Shown: positions 1 through 11,777, numbered from the stretch's first letter. The stretch: DNA of 64,000 bases from Glebionis coronaria (GCA_025667525.1 CM046874.1:280362380-280426379); one strand, 5' to 3'. The notes: generated by a model from the letters alone, not told the origin. Program-made: numbers and translations.

Positions 1-1816
1 CCAGGTGCTATCACATTTGTGCTCTTATCAGTTCCTAGCTTAGGCAAAGTCTGTGGGGGTTTGCCCAAAATAGATGATTTAGGGCATTTAACCGCATTTG
101 GTTGACGAACGGCGGATGGTTTACCCAATTCAGACTTTCCTTTCACTTTCTTAATGAGTTTTTGTAGCTCACTGATGGCTATGTCCCTTTCTTGTAGCTG
201 AGCTTTCAAATCATTTATTTCGAATTCTTTTTCATTTAATTGTCGGGCCGAAGAATCTACCATTTCCTGACACTTTTTATGATTATGATATTTTTCACCT
301 TTTTGTAAAGCAAGTTCAAGAGAAATGGAGTGTTTCTCAAGTTGGGAAAAACTTTTCAAAAGTTTGTTATATGACTGAATTTGTTTCGAAAGCTCTATGA
401 AGATTGTGACATTTCTCGTCCGTTTCTGACACTATACATGCTACATGACAATATTGATCAAGATCGGTATACACACCAAGTATAGAATTCATATGGTCCA
501 CATAAAAGTATTCCTTAGAAAGTCGATCAATTTCGTTAGAAAGTTGGTGTTCTTGTGTCTTTAATTTAATTTGAAGAAAATCAACTTCATCTTCAAGAGA
601 TTTAACATATCTTAAATCAGTTTTCATTTCCTCAGTGAGAGCTTTATAAAATATTTCCACATTATTTGATAGATTATCGATGGTTGAAACAATACATTGT
701 TGAATGACGACTTCTACTTGTGGGTTAGCTTTAATATTCCAAACGGTATCTCTAGAAACCTTTTCATAATCGACGACACCTTTGTACAAATTTAAAACCC
801 CTTGTTTTATAAATTCAAATTGTTGAACACTTTTACTTTTCTCATCCCATTTTCTTTTTTCATCCGAAATTTGTTTTTCTAACAAAATTGATTGCCTTTT
901 GAAACTCCTTTGTAAAGAAAATTTCTTTTGAGGTTCATCACTTGGTGGTGGAATACTATTATACATCTTTTGTTCTTTGGAAAGTTATTTTTGAGGAACA
1001 AACTTAATATAATGATCAGAATCAAAAAGGTTTATTAAATCACTTAAGTTCGATCGACTTTCTTCTTGATCACGAATGATTTCATCGCAGTCAGGGGAAA
1101 GCATAAGAGAAAGATTATCAACATAACAAACCATATCATAAAGAGCAGGCTTGGTACTTTGAACTTTCTTGAGATATTCAGGCTTGACAAAACTCGTTTT
1201 CATATTTCTATTGAGCATATTCATGGTTTGAATAGACTGACCCATTTTGTGAACAATGTTGTTTAACGTTTCGACTCTCTTTTCCAAATCAAGAATTTTT
1301 TCAATATCCTTTTCTTCACGAGTTTTATAAAGCTTAGTTTGTTCTTTGTTAACCGACTCTAACTCAGTAATCTAGAGTTTATGTAGCAACAGTTGTTCTT
1401 CAAGTCCCGATATCTTTTGTTTTGACATATGAATTTCGTGTGTTACTTCAGAACAATATTGTTCGTTGAGCAGCTTACGTTCATATACCAAACCATTAGC
1501 TATTGCAACTCTTCGATCAGCTTCTTTTACATAATCACACTCTTTAAGCCTGTCTATCTCCTCGGCTAAGGATGTGTTTGCTTTCTTCAAAGGTTTATTA
1601 GCCTCTTTTTTTTTCCTCAATTTCATGTTTTAATGAATCAATAATAGACGCAAGCAAATCACGGTCCTCATCCAAGACAGTATCCTGAGCATCATTATCG
1701 TCATCATTACACATATGCTGTGAATCCATAGAGATATTGCTATCCTCTGTGTCCATTACATATGTGTCATTGATGCTTTCGGGTTGCTTAGGATGTCGTC
1801 GTTCATTAGCAAACAC
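1..1816 (-). pseudogene. gag: copia-G gag, coiled-coil C-terminal extension (broken)
   Basis: The minus strand carries several open stretches (1598-1816, 1372-1626, 985-1287, 367-966 and 1-363) rich in Lys, Glu, Gln and Leu with heptad-like spacing, as expected for a long coiled coil following the zinc-knuckle part of gag. The first stretch is acidic. The stretches from 1626 down to 367 share one frame and are separated by single stop codons. 1598-1816 and 1372-1626 overlap in different frames, and 1-363 is again in another frame, so there are at least two frameshifts. Very long gag proteins of this kind are, from memory, common in Asteraceae copia elements. The reading continues past the left edge. 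Confidence 0.7.
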
Positions 1817-1970
1817 ACTATAGTTATCATATGATGATACCTTTTCAATTGGCTAATTATCAAAGATAGGTCCAGAAGTATCAGCAGTCTTTGGAATCAC
1901 TTCTTGAATCTTTTCCATGTACACATAATGTGCCTCCAACTTCATCTGCTATGAGTGGAATTCCTGCTTC

Positions 1971-2627
1971 TTATTTCTTACACGGCAACATCTTTTCCTT
2001 GTGATATCCCGAATCCTTAACCCGTTTTGGCTTCTTACATTCCCTAGTCATGTGCCCAAATCCCCTGCAGTTGAAGCATTGAATCCTAGTCTTCTGCACA
2101 ACCGGAGTACCTACAGTATCTCTAGCCCCAACTTGATTCGGCATCCTTTGATTATCATACCTAGCATCACGATCATACCTAGGTGCATCATCAACTTCCT
2201 TATATCTAGCATTGGATGATGATCTGAGGTTGTTGTTGGTAGGTTTGTAGATCTTCTTATAAGTTGTGGTGAGTGAAGACATGAGTTCTTCAATCTTCTT
2301 GTCCCTTGAAGTTTGTTCATCATTACTATCTCCATCTGACTCGGTGTCATACTTTGGAGGTAGAGTGGGGACAATTGATTTTGCTTTGTTTCTAGTAGTG
2401 GCTAGAGGTTTGGTGGATGAGCTAGATGACCTTGAGGAATGTGTAGGTGGTTGTTGATGGGGAACGGGTTTTGTTGAAGTAGCAGCCACAAAAGCAATAG
2501 AATTAGCAGACCGTTCTGCTTTTTCAGCCCTTAGTTCATTCACTTCATTCTGATGTTGTTTCAAGATATCATAAAGTTTGTGATAAGAGATAGTCTTGAT
2601 ATCTTCCTTTTGTTTAACCAAGGTCAT
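1971..2627 (-). pseudogene. gag: copia-G gag, zinc-knuckle segment
   Basis: A 218-codon stretch with a Ser/Thr/Pro-rich linker (about residues 50-90), a basic region and a CX2CX4HX4C zinc knuckle at residues 184-197 (about 2037-2078), followed by a Lys-rich tail. Zinc knuckles of this spacing bind the element's RNA during packaging. It lies in the same frame as the upstream segment 2664-3245 and is separated from it by a single TAG, so the pair was one gag gene. Just downstream (1817-1970) the reading breaks by stops. Confidence 0.85.
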
Positions 2628-2663
2628 AAGCCTTTGCCATTCCAGTTTGAGTTGACGTAGAAA

Positions 2664-3245
2664 CTAAACATTGCCATGATGATTGGAGATGGTGCACTGA
2701 TTTCTGATAAGCTCATTCATAATTTTGTAGAATCTCGAGTAATATGAGTCAATGGATTCACCATCTTCGGATGTGAATTTTCCAAACTCCCAAAGTAAAT
2801 TAGTCTCGAGATCTTGAACATTGATCGACTCACCTTGCTTCAAATGATGAATTGCATTCCACATTTCCATAGCATTAGGACATGCTTCAACCGTGGAATA
2901 GATATCGTTATCAATCCCAGTGAGTATGTAGTTAACGGCATCAGCTTCAGCTTGGAGGAGTTTCTTATTCTCAGCAAGACATGTATCGAAATTCTCTATA
3001 GCTCTTGTAGTTGATGAAGTACCATCCTCTGCTTGTGTGGTAATGGGTCTGAATTCAAACACTGGAGGTGGATTCTCAAGACAGTGACGAAGAGCAGTTC
3101 GGTTCTCTTTTCCGTCGAGAAATCTAAGAAAACGAGATCTCCATTGAATGTAGCAAGCAGTAGTGAGCACTGTTGGATTACCATTGCCACCTTGTTCTAA
3201 ACGAATTTGATTCGCAGTTGCATTGCTGATGTTGTTGTTAGACAT
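2664..3245 (-). pseudogene. gag: copia-G gag, N-terminal capsid-like domain
   Basis: 193 codons from an ATG at 3245. It starts with an Asn-rich stretch and contains a W-rich, helix-rich core ending in a segment with 'DSYYSRFYKIMNEL', which I recognise as the copia-type gag domain (UBN2-like). The start is the first ATG after the leader and is followed without delay by the domain, so it is probably the true start. The reading stops at a TAG and then resumes in frame at 2663, so the gene carries a nonsense change and is unlikely to make full-length Gag unless the stop is read through. Confidence 0.82.
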
Positions 3246-4418
3246 GGTAATTCGTGTTAGTGGATTACAGATCTTAGTGGATGTGTTGTGATGAGGTGTG
3301 GTTGAAATTTCGTAGTGATACGAGAATCTTCAGTCCGACAATAAATTCCTCAGTCCGACAAAACGGTAAGCCGAAAAATTTTGTATCGCCAAATTTTGAA
3401 ATTGAGTTAGAAATAGACAAAAACTAGTGTGAAAAAAAATTGATTTTACTTGACCTAAAACTTTTAACTCTTTTTTTTGGTAAACTATGATCCGGGACTA
3501 GTCTAGAGGGTGGCTAAGTCTAAAAACACTTTAAACGAAAAATTGGTTCAATTCGGAATACCTCTTGGAACACAAGTCGGAATACTCAAATCAGTACACA
3601 AGTCGGAATAAATGAACTTGATATAATCCGGAATAAGAAGAACCCAACCTAATTCGGAATAGCAAAACCAAACCCTATCCGGAATACTAAGAACCAACCT
3701 AATTCCGAATACCAAAGTATCTAATCCGAAATACTGAAAATTTGACCTAAGTCGGAATAATGAGTATAACCTTGTTCGGAAAAAGTAAAATTGCACCTAA
3801 TCCGGAATCCACTTCTACACTCAATCCGGAATCCAGTTTCTACACTCAATTCGGAATCCAGTTTCTACACTCAATCCGGAATCCAGTTTCTACACTCAAT
3901 CCAGAATACAGTTTCTACACTCAATCCGGAATCCAGTTTCTACACTCAATCTGGAATACAGTTTCTAAACTGAATCCGGAATCCAAAATGAACTTATCTG
4001 GAATAACCGATAATAGTTCAGAATCCAGACTTTTCACCTAATCCTGAATGTGAGTTCCCAACCTAATCCGGAATTTGAGTTCCCAACCTAATCCTGAATG
4101 TGGAGATCAAAACACAGTTCGGAATATCTAAAACCCTTATATTCCGAACAACAAAACCTATATATTCCGAATATGATACTTGCCAAAAACTTGATTTTTC
4201 AAACTTTTTGCCCAAAAATCAAACCAAAACTACCAATTTTTCCGAAAAGATCACCAAAAAGAAGAACACAAATTCCTACCACACCTTTGTAAGCAATTTG
4301 TATGAAGATTTTGAGCTCGAAAACACAAAAAAAAAAGTTTTGAGACGAGATGATTTGCTATAAAATCACACCAATCAAAAAGCAATAACCATAATTCTTC
4401 AATCCCCTATCCACTATA
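3246..4418 (-). other. copia-G untranslated leader between primer site and gag
   Basis: About 1.17 kb without a credible gene. It is dominated from about 3545 to 4175 by a dispersed short motif related to TCCGGAAT and, inside that, a tandem block (next entry). The short open frames on the plus strand here are translations of the repeat, not genes. Confidence 0.7.
3797..3990. repeat. Tandem minisatellite, about 24-bp unit, in copia-G leader
   Basis: About eight head-to-tail copies of a unit of roughly 24 bases with the core CAATCCGGAATCCAGTTTCT, with alternations at single positions (CCGG/TCGG/CTGG and ATCC/ATAC). Outside this block the same TCGGAAT/CCGGAAT core recurs irregularly from 3553 to 4170, so the array looks like a local expansion of an older dispersed motif. 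Confidence 0.9.
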
Positions 4419-4431
4419 GGCTCTGATACCA
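4419..4431 (-). other. Primer-binding site, tRNA-iMet, copia-G
   Basis: On the minus strand this reads TGGTATCAGAGCC, the usual plant initiator-Met primer site, two bases inside the LTR end. It fixes the orientation of element G and the inner border of its 5' LTR. Confidence 0.92.
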
Positions 4432-4433
4432 TA

Positions 4434-4797
4434 TGTTAATCCCATTCTAATCCATAACACACAATAAAGATGATATTTAGGGAGAGAAAGAGATGAAGGT
4501 AGAGAGAGAAAGTAGAGAGAATGGAAGGTTAAACTTTTACTAGAGAGAGAGAGTAAATGATAACCAACACCCTCTTCCACACATGGAAGAGGGTATATAT
4601 ACCCCACACCTTAAAGGCTTTAGTGGGCTTGTTCATGGGTCGGGCTTGGTTCTTTGGGCTTAGAGCCCGTAACTTATACCATATTAGCTTAAATACCAAG
4701 CCCGCTTAACCCGACTAACCTATTGCAATACAAGACCAATAACGACTAAGATGACCTATTACATTCTTGTTCGGCTATATAAAATATAGAGCTAACA
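4434..4797 (-). repeat. 5' LTR of copia-G (364 bp)
   Basis: Minus-strand sequence running from TGTTAG to TTAACA; the termini form the 5-bp inverted repeat TGTTA/TAACA. One end abuts the primer site and the other abuts sequence continuous with Athila-A integrase, so both borders are supported. It contains a TATA box and a GAGA/CTCT-rich stretch (4480-4560) in the part expected to be transcribed. Confidence 0.9.
4593..4600 (-). promoter_or_regulatory. TATA box of the copia-G LTR
   Basis: A palindromic TATATATA-type core, flanked by GGG/CCC, inside the LTR. On the minus strand it would direct transcription starting near 4565, leaving about 130 nt of R/U5 before the primer site. Confidence 0.6.
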
Positions 4798-5458
4798 TTC
4801 ACAAGTGCGTGTGCATCATGATAGATCATAAGCCAAAAAAGCCGGCATCAAACACTTTCTTAGTCGTGAATTTAGCACCGTGGTGACCACCCGTGGGTCC
4901 CTCGTGACAAGCTCTAAGGATGTTAGAAGCTTCAGCACCAAAGACACAACGTCGAATGAGTTGATCCGCATAAACCCAGAACAGATACAGGTCGTCCCAA
5001 AAATAGAACTTGGCGTCACGAAAGAATTTTCGCTTTTGTTATGTCGTCATACCCTTGATTATGAAGTTGCCCGCATGGTAATTTGCAATGTCGGCAAACC
5101 ATGGGGTGTCGTCCTTAGAATTCACTACACCGAGAGTCTCGAGAGGAAATGTTTCGGTAATTTCCTTGTTCTCGAACTCATTCTTGTGAGGATCTTCTAA
5201 ACGAGAGAGATGATCGGCCGCTAGATTATCGGCTCCTTTTTTGTCAAGTATGGTGACATCAAATTCTTGTAGGAGGAGAATCCAACGGAGCAATCTCGGC
5301 TTAGAATCAAGCTTAGAGAAGAGGTACTTGATAGCCGAATGATCCGTATACATGATGCTTTTCGTCATGATGAGATAAGGTCGGAATTTCTCAAAAGCAT
5401 ACACCACGGCAAGTACTTCTTTTTCCGTTGTAGTGTATTTCATTTCAGACTCGTTCAT
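4798..5458 (-). pseudogene. pol: Athila-A RNase H C-terminal part and integrase zinc domain
   Basis: From 5458 leftwards: the RNase H tail with the YTDH motif, the linker ending in '[13 protein letters not shown]', and then (after a stop near 5039) the integrase N-terminal zinc finger, seen as H-x3-to-5-H and the run leading to 'KKVFDAGF'. The reading ends abruptly at 4798 where copia G begins and at 5458 where the solo LTR begins. Matching residues continue on the far sides of both insertions or in the homologue 52499-53248. Confidence 0.85.
5454..5458. other. Target-site duplication TTCAT of the solo LTR (partner 8244-8248)
   Basis: TTCAT directly flanks both ends of the 5459-8243 sequence. 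The empty site in Athila-B (53154-53158) has a single related copy (GTCAT). Confidence 0.95.
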
Positions 5459-8243
5459 TGTGACACCCTAGAACCGAGGTCATTAACGTTACCCTAAATT
5501 ACGCTAATTTTTGAAATTTTTAATAAATTTTAATTTCTATATATATATAAGTATATTGGTTAAAGCCGATGTTCGAGGTTATAATTTTTACGATTGACGA
5601 TTCAAGAAGGACGATGACGATTACGATCCCGATGGATGCCCAAATTTCTATAATTATTGACGATTTATCGATAATGTAATTTTTCGAGAATTTTACTTAC
5701 GGTTCGTGTTAAGTTGAGTCGGGTGAGTTTTATAGCCTTCCGAGTACATTTAAAGTATCCCAAAAGTATTTTGGAGTGTTCGGGATGATTTTCGACTCCC
5801 GTAAAATTTTCTAAATTGACTAGTAAGTCAATCCCGCAAAGTTTTAATGACGTTTTTACTTGAGGCCAAAAGAAACCTTTAATTGCACTTTAGTCCTCCC
5901 AATTCCACAAAAAGGGACACAACACAAACACATACAAACATTTCACAAAAAAAAAAAGACAAACACTCTCCCTCTCTCCCTCTAGCCGACGGCTACACCC
6001 CAAAACCACCACAATCCACCATTTTTTTTTGAGTTTTGACAAAATCTAACCTTAGACCACCTTCTAAAATCCATTGGTGAGTGTTAATCCATGGTTATTT
6101 CAAACATGCATTAACAAAATTTTTCCAAAAATTTTCAAGATCATTCAAACTCGTTTTTGAGGTCAATTGGATTAATGCATGTTAAATTCATGCTAAATGA
6201 GAGCATAATCACTAATAAAACCCACCAAAATTGATTTGGTTGTGGTGATTTGGTCACCCAAACCCCACGGCAAAAGGGGGTGTTTGGGGAGCCATGGTGA
6301 TTGATGATTTTGAGCATTGGTTTTGTGTTTAGCCTTGTGTTTATTGATGTATTAAATGGGTATAAGTGTTTGCATGTTTGTTTTTAGATTTTTAGATTAT
6401 GAGGTTGATGATCAATAGGGTTTAGGGACTGAAATTAGTGTTTGGTTATGATTGGGAATGCTTAGGATGAAGCCTAGTAATGATTAATAGGTTTGGAATC
6501 GAGCTTAAGTGTGATTTTGGTATGGTTGAAATTAGGCAGAAAGTTTAAGACCTTTTCATAAAAATAATTTTTCCTACAGGCCTAGATAGCTAAATGTAGT
6601 CATAGAGGGTCTTCTTAGATTTAATTTGGTATAAGGTAGAGCTCGTGACTCAAAACGAGCTAAAAGTTATGAGGTTTTAAAGATCGTGTACCGGGAGACG
6701 AGAACTTTCATAATCCGAATTTATGTATAGTTTTAGTCAAATCCCGAGGACCACAAGTATGAATTGGTAAAAGGTCAAGGGTCAAATTTTGGTCACAAAC
6801 CTGTGTAATTGAGTCTATAAGTGGACTTAGGAGTCAAAGAAGTCAAAGGTACATTTCAAATAGGTCAAAGAGGTCCAAGTTGGTCGAAGTACAATTTCAG
6901 CCCGGAAAATGTAGTTTTTGGAAAAGCGTTGAGTAACGGGTCGTAGAAGTAAAAACTCTTATTGGGATTAAAAATGTGTTATCTACAGGTCTTATAGTAT
7001 TTTTGAGAATTTTGTCAAATTTTATAAGAATGGTTAAATATAGTAAAACAGCCCGTACTTTCGGTAAGTACCGGCGAAAATGAATAAAAATGGATAACGT
7101 AAATAATAAGAACGAATGGTGTAAAATGAGTGATGCTTGTTGTTTTGTTTTGGCGTGAGTTATAATTGTCCTAAGTGACTAGTATCTATGTATTTTATAC
7201 AGTACCGTAAGGTATTTAAAATGAGATTACTCATTACGCGTTACTTGTTGATAGGTGTTGATTTACCCGGGCATCCGTATCGTCGTCAGTGATCATCTCT
7301 CGAACTACCGACTACTTAATATATAAGGTGTGAATTTATAGCCTCGCTTATATTTATTTCAAACTGTTTTACCCGCGAGGGAAATGCATGCTAGTTTTTA
7401 AAAGGAACGTATGTCATGAATGATTGTTAGACCCGAATGTTGCCTTAGAAATTGTGTTGAGTACCTAGTTGCCAAAGACCCTAATTTCATGAACTATTAA
7501 CTATTGTCCTGCCCTCGAGAAGGGGGAAATAGCTGCTTATACAAAGTGATAGTACTATGGGGTTGACTACCCTATCCGAGACGAGGGCTAGTACATTGAT
7601 ACCCCCTGCGGACGGATAATTTGTGATAAGAGAAAAGGTATAATTGCAACTGATGCCTTATTAGGGGCCATGGTTTCATCTGAGTCACGCCGGTAATTAT
7701 TACGCGGGTGATTGAGTTAACGGTTTAGTGTCATGAGCTTAAACACAATTGTCAGTATCCTGAATATAGATTGTTTGATCGACAAGTCTATGGATGATCA
7801 CGAATGTTTTTATTTTATATACGTTCAAAATGAATTGTAAAACCTATGAATTCACTCAACGTTTTCGTTGACCAAATTTTGGCATGTGTTTCAGGTAACC
7901 GCTGAAGTGTAGCATGGAGCGTGCATGGGATGGATGTTGTGTGTATGGCTTGGAGTCTGCTTGTTTTTCCTCCCTTTCCTACTTAAACATTTTTAAGTTT
8001 TAATGTTATGTTGTTGTGAAACTGAAATTCTTGGGTCGAGATTCATGGGGACCGTAAACGCTAAACTATGTTGTACCAAGTGGGGTTGGAAAAACCGTGG
8101 ACATGTATCATCTAACAATTTTTAATTCAAGTTTTAAGTTGACGTCTTTTTAGAGTCGTTTGATATATCTTGTGTGCAATGATAACTGTGTAGCACCCAA
8201 TGTTGTAGTTCCGCTGCGCATAGCATTTTGTGGGGGTGTTACA
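5459..8243 (+). mobile_element. Solo LTR, 2785 bp, Tekay-like family
   Basis: Begins TGTGACACCC and ends GGGTGTTACA, a 10-bp terminal inverted repeat with one mismatch, and is flanked by a perfect 5-bp duplication. There is no coding sequence, no primer site and no second LTR. This is the product expected from recombination between the two LTRs of one element. Its interior resembles the LTR of Tekay-B in several places (for example the opening ACCGAGGTCATT and the stretch around 7457-7500 against 31672-31710), so it belongs to a related large-LTR chromovirus family. Orientation is set by that similarity. Confidence 0.92.
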
Positions 8244-9020
8244 TTCATCGTCTTACTAGCATAATGGATACGTTGAAAGTGATTTTCATGACGTTGCCCT
8301 AAAACGGACCAAATTGCATAATCACTTGCATCGCACATGATTTCAAAGGGTAATTCCTAATTAGGAGCAACAAGAAAGGGAGCTTTGGTAAGTTTCATAT
8401 TAAGAGTTTCGAAAGCTCGAACACAATCCTCATTGAAGTTAAACGGAGAATCTTTCTCAAGAAGGTGTGTCATAGGTCGAGTAATTTTCGTAAAGTCTTT
8501 GATGAAACGACGATAAAAGCCCGCGTGGCCTAGGAAACTCCTAACTCCCTTAACGGTTTTGGGATGAGGTAATTTGGCGATGACGTCTATCTTAGCTTTA
8601 TCTACCTCAATCCCCGCATTTGAAACCTTGTGCCCTAAGACGATTCCTTGTTTACACATAAAATGACATTTTCCCAATTAAGCACAAGGTTGGTTTCTTC
8701 ACAACGTTTTAACATTTTCTCAAGATTGGATAAACACGACGTGAATGAATCACCAAACACCGAAAATTCATCCATGAACACTTCCATCGACTTCTCGATC
8801 ATATCATGAAAAATAGCCATCATACATTGTTGAAACGTTCCTGGAGCATTGCAAAGTCCGAATGGCATTCTACGATAAGCAAACGTTCCATATGGACACG
8901 TAAACGTAGTTTTATATTGCTCACGAGGGTCGATAGGGATTTGAAAGTAACCGGAAAAACCATCTAAAAAGCAATAGAAGTCATTTCTCGCAAGTCGCTC
9001 CAACATTTGATCCATGAAGG
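8244..9020 (-). pseudogene. pol: Athila-A RT (fingers/palm) and RNase H N-terminal part
   Basis: 9020-8660 encodes the RT palm with 'CFLDGFSGYFQI', 'RMPFGLCNAPGTFQ' and the catalytic box, which here reads FMDE rather than the FMDD present in Athila-B. 8677-8357 continues in a shifted frame with the thumb/connection ('GVRSFLGHAGFYRRFIKDF'), and 8338-8244 is the start of RNase H ('MCDASDYAIW'). Defects are a frameshift at an A-run near 8663, an in-frame TAG near 8356 and the changed catalytic box. The frameshift and the TAG recur in Athila-B. Confidence 0.88.
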
Positions 9021-9025
9021 GCAAG
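9021..9025. other. Target-site duplication GCAAG of element N (partner 19157-19161)
   Basis: GCAAG directly flanks both LTRs of element N. The empty site in Athila-B (about 53928-53936) carries one related copy. Confidence 0.96.
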
Positions 9026-9682
9026 TGTGACAACCGTGGTTTTGAGGTTCGTCACTTAATTTTATTTTGTGCTAGTTACGTGTCTTTACGTGTTTATGTG
9101 CTTATTGGTGTGTATAGATTGTGGTTTGGATATCGTTTCCGGTATGGGGTACCTTGTGAGTGAAACGATGTGTGATGATTTCATGTTCATGAGCTCACAT
9201 GGTAGTGACTATGAAGTGAAATGGTGTTATTTAGTGGTTTTACGTATACGTATATGTATTATAGAAAATCGTATTTTTATGATTTACGGTTTAGCATTTT
9301 GAGGTCTCGGAAGAGGTATTTAGTCACGGGAATATTTTTCGGGATGGTTTTAAGTCATTTAGGACTTAGTTATAAAGTTTATTTCAAAATTTGATATTTT
9401 ATTTTAAAAGTGTATATTTTACGACTTTTACGGTAAAACGCGTAAAAATTGACTAGTTTTACGGTCTTGAGGTTTTGGAGGTTTTAGGAGCTGAAATAAA
9501 TTAAGGTAAATTAAGGTATTGTTAATAACATAATATTAAACAATAAAAAGAAAAAAAAACGAAATTTAATGGATATGGAAAGGGTATAGACGGTTGGAAA
9601 AGAGAAAAAAAAGGAAAAAAAGGAAAAAAGGAAAAAAGGAGAAAAAGGAAACATTGTATTGGGATAGGATTAGTATGGTAAT

Positions 9683-9690
9683 TATATAAA
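9683..9690 (+). promoter_or_regulatory. TATA box, element N 5' LTR
   Basis: TATATAAA, conserved at 17171-17178 in the 3' LTR, about 660 bp into each LTR. Transcription would start near 9715-9725. Confidence 0.55.
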
Positions 9691-10390
9691 GACTTTTATT
9701 AACTAAAAACACATCATAATCTCCTGGAGATCAAGCTTAGGTCGAATTTAATGGATAATATTAGGGTTCTTCATAAAATTTTGGGGTTTTCATAAATCAA
9801 AGGTAAATATTCAAATCCCTTTTTAATTTAATTGTTTTTATGTTTTGTTTAATCATCTTATGATGGAATTAGGTTAGGGTTTAATTTAAAAACAGTAAAT
9901 TAATGTTATAATAATGAGGTTATAATGATTACATAAGTTAGGGTTTGTAATTAGTGGGGTTAGGGTTAATTAATTAGTTTAATTTGATTAAACCCGTTTT
10001 TAAAAACTGGGCAGAATTTTGAGTCAATTGTTTTGATCATATTGGGGGTTCTACAAACTCTTATTTTGCGATCCAAGTATCCCTGAAAAGGTAATTGAAG
10101 TGTCTTTCCAATGCAAGAAACGATAACTAAATTGGAGGTCGGGAAGTGGGTCAAAAACAGGTTACAACAGTCGGAGGTCAAAACACTTTGAAGTCAGCCT
10201 GTTTTCTTTTTATGTTTTGGGTTGTTTGGGGTACTTAGGGTTGCATTGGGATCTTCTAACGAACATGAGAGATGGTTTATATATTATAGTAACTATCTGC
10301 ACTTGGGCTAAGGTTGTGGTTTAGGGTAAGACCCCCTAATCCAAACAAACTTTTTGTAAGTTTAAAATCAGTAAATCTGGAGTGACAAAA

Positions 10391-10456
<66 letters not shown>
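10391..10456. repeat. (AT)n microsatellite in the 5' LTR of N
   Basis: About 33 uninterrupted AT dinucleotides. The matching site in the 3' LTR (about 17880-17899) has about 10, so the tract changed length after insertion or differs by assembly. Confidence 0.97.
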
Positions 10457-10458
<2 letters not shown>

Positions 10459-11038
10459 GGGCCTTAACAGTAGATTTAAGGTTAGGGAAAGTGGGATATG
10501 TTAGCTAACATATGTAAGGGCATAAATATTCCCTTTACAGAGATCATGGGTGTGTTTAGGTGGGTGTTTGGCTTATAGTTTGGAGACCTAAAACTGGGAC
10601 TGTTTTTGATAAAATGTTAACGGGATGTGTTATGAAGCAAACGAGTTAAGGGCTTTATAGAGGGGTGTATTGAGATTCTTAGAGCATATATATGAGGTAT
10701 ATATATGGGAGAAGGTTAGATGTCCATCATAGGTTCATGAGCCATTTTAGTGTTTGGTTCATGTTTTGATTATGTGTTTTTGGTTGTTAGCTTTTTGCTA
10801 GTGCGCGGATGTTTGGGGAAGCTCAATCATGTGAGTTTCATAGTCCCATGTTTACTATTGATTTTGACTTCCAGATGGGATGGAAGAGACACTGTGTTGA
10901 GTTATTTTCTTAATTGATGTTGTGAATGTGTTTGTGATTTGAGATGGACTTGTGTGTACATTATGTGATTAACTGTTATGTGATTTTTGATTGTGTATGA
11001 TTTGGATCGGGGGACACGTGCCGTCTCAGTTATCATGG

Positions 11039-11180
11039 TTTGACAAGGTAGTGGCCTTGTGGTTTGACAAGGTAGTGGCCTTGTGGTTTTACAAGGTAGT
11101 GGCCTTGTGGTTTGACAAGGTAGTGACCTTGTGGTTTGACAAGGTAGTGGCCTTGTGGTTTGAAAAGGTAGTGGCCTTGG
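11039..11180 (+). repeat. 24-bp minisatellite in the 5' LTR of N, six copies
   Basis: Six head-to-tail copies of a 24-bp unit with the core TGACAAGGTAGTGGCCTTGT. Each unit contains the short inverted repeat CAAGGTAGTGGCCTTG, able to form a hairpin. The 3' LTR has four copies (18484-18576). A diverged further copy lies nearby (about 11220-11240). Confidence 0.95.
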
Positions 11181-11764
11181 GATATGTACATAGTGTGATC
11201 ATCTATGATACCATGTTGTTTGGCAAGGTAGGAGCCTTGGATTTTGGTTTGGAATGATTGATATTGAATGCTAGTTGTTAATACATAATTGTAGCACATT
11301 GTCCATATGTTATTGTGTTGATGGTTGTTATTCACAGCTTGTAACTGATTTAGCATTGGAGTCTAAACCTATGACTCTCACCAACTTTATGTTGACGTGT
11401 TTTAGTGTCTCTTTCAGGTGAGAATGTGGTTAAGCTTGATGATAGAAGTGGCTAGACTTGGATGCCTTAGGATTACATATAGAAGGAGATCCCCGTTCCT
11501 TCTTAGCTTTGTTTGTTCATTTAATCTAGTGATACTGTTGGCACCTATATGTTTGTTTGTTTGTGTTATTTGTTTGTCTTGGGTAAGAGGTAGGACTGTT
11601 ACCTACTTACCTAGACTCCTGCATTGTTGAGATATTGTCATGACATTTGTGTCACTATTTTATGACATTTCTTATATCATTTAGTTATCTCTATAGACAC
11701 GCTATTGTTGTGATGATATCCATACGTCGTGCCCCATATTCCGCCATGGTGGGGTGTGACAGAA

Positions 11765-11777
11765 TGGTATCAGAGCC
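11765..11777 (+). other. Primer-binding site, tRNA-iMet, element N
   Basis: TGGTATCAGAGCC three bases after the 5' LTR end, the plant initiator-Met site. Confidence 0.93.

Larger units (their letters stand above)
1..4797 (-). mobile_element. Ty1/copia element G, 5' part (LTR, leader, gag), truncated by window edge
   Basis: Reading leftwards on the minus strand there are a 364-bp LTR, a tRNA-iMet primer site, a leader of about 1.2 kb full of short repeats, and a gag region with a zinc knuckle. Protease, integrase and RT would lie left of base 1. The sequence right of the LTR (4798 on) matches the integrase part of Athila-B near 52499 without a gap, so G was inserted into Athila-A. The target duplication cannot be checked because the 3' LTR is outside the window. 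Lineage within copia is not assigned. Confidence 0.85.
9026..11761 (+). repeat. 5' LTR of element N (2736 bp)
   Basis: Starts TGTGACAACC and ends GGGGTGTGACA just before the primer site. A likely TATA box is at 9683-9690. It holds a purine-rich GGAAAAA stretch (9600-9650), an AT microsatellite and a 24-bp minisatellite. Open frames inside (9069-9302, 9966-10181) are repeated almost unchanged in the 3' LTR and look fortuitous. Confidence 0.95.

Noticed and set aside
3760..4041. Plus-strand open frames with repeated Ser/Ile/Gln residues
   Set aside because: They come from the copia-G leader minisatellite.
4419..4431. tRNA-Met-like sequence
   Set aside because: Only the 13-base primer site is present here, and likewise at 11765 and 32467. 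There is no tRNA gene.
9069..9302. Open frame repeated at 16557-16790 with almost the same protein
   Set aside because: Both lie at the same place in the two LTRs of element N. The duplication is that of the LTR and the frame has no recognisable domain.
11039..11180. CRISPR-like regular repeat
   Set aside because: The units are adjacent, with no unique spacers, in a plant LTR. It is a minisatellite.
10991..11356. Plus- and minus-strand open frames with repeated residues
   Set aside because: They are translations of the 24-bp minisatellite on either strand.
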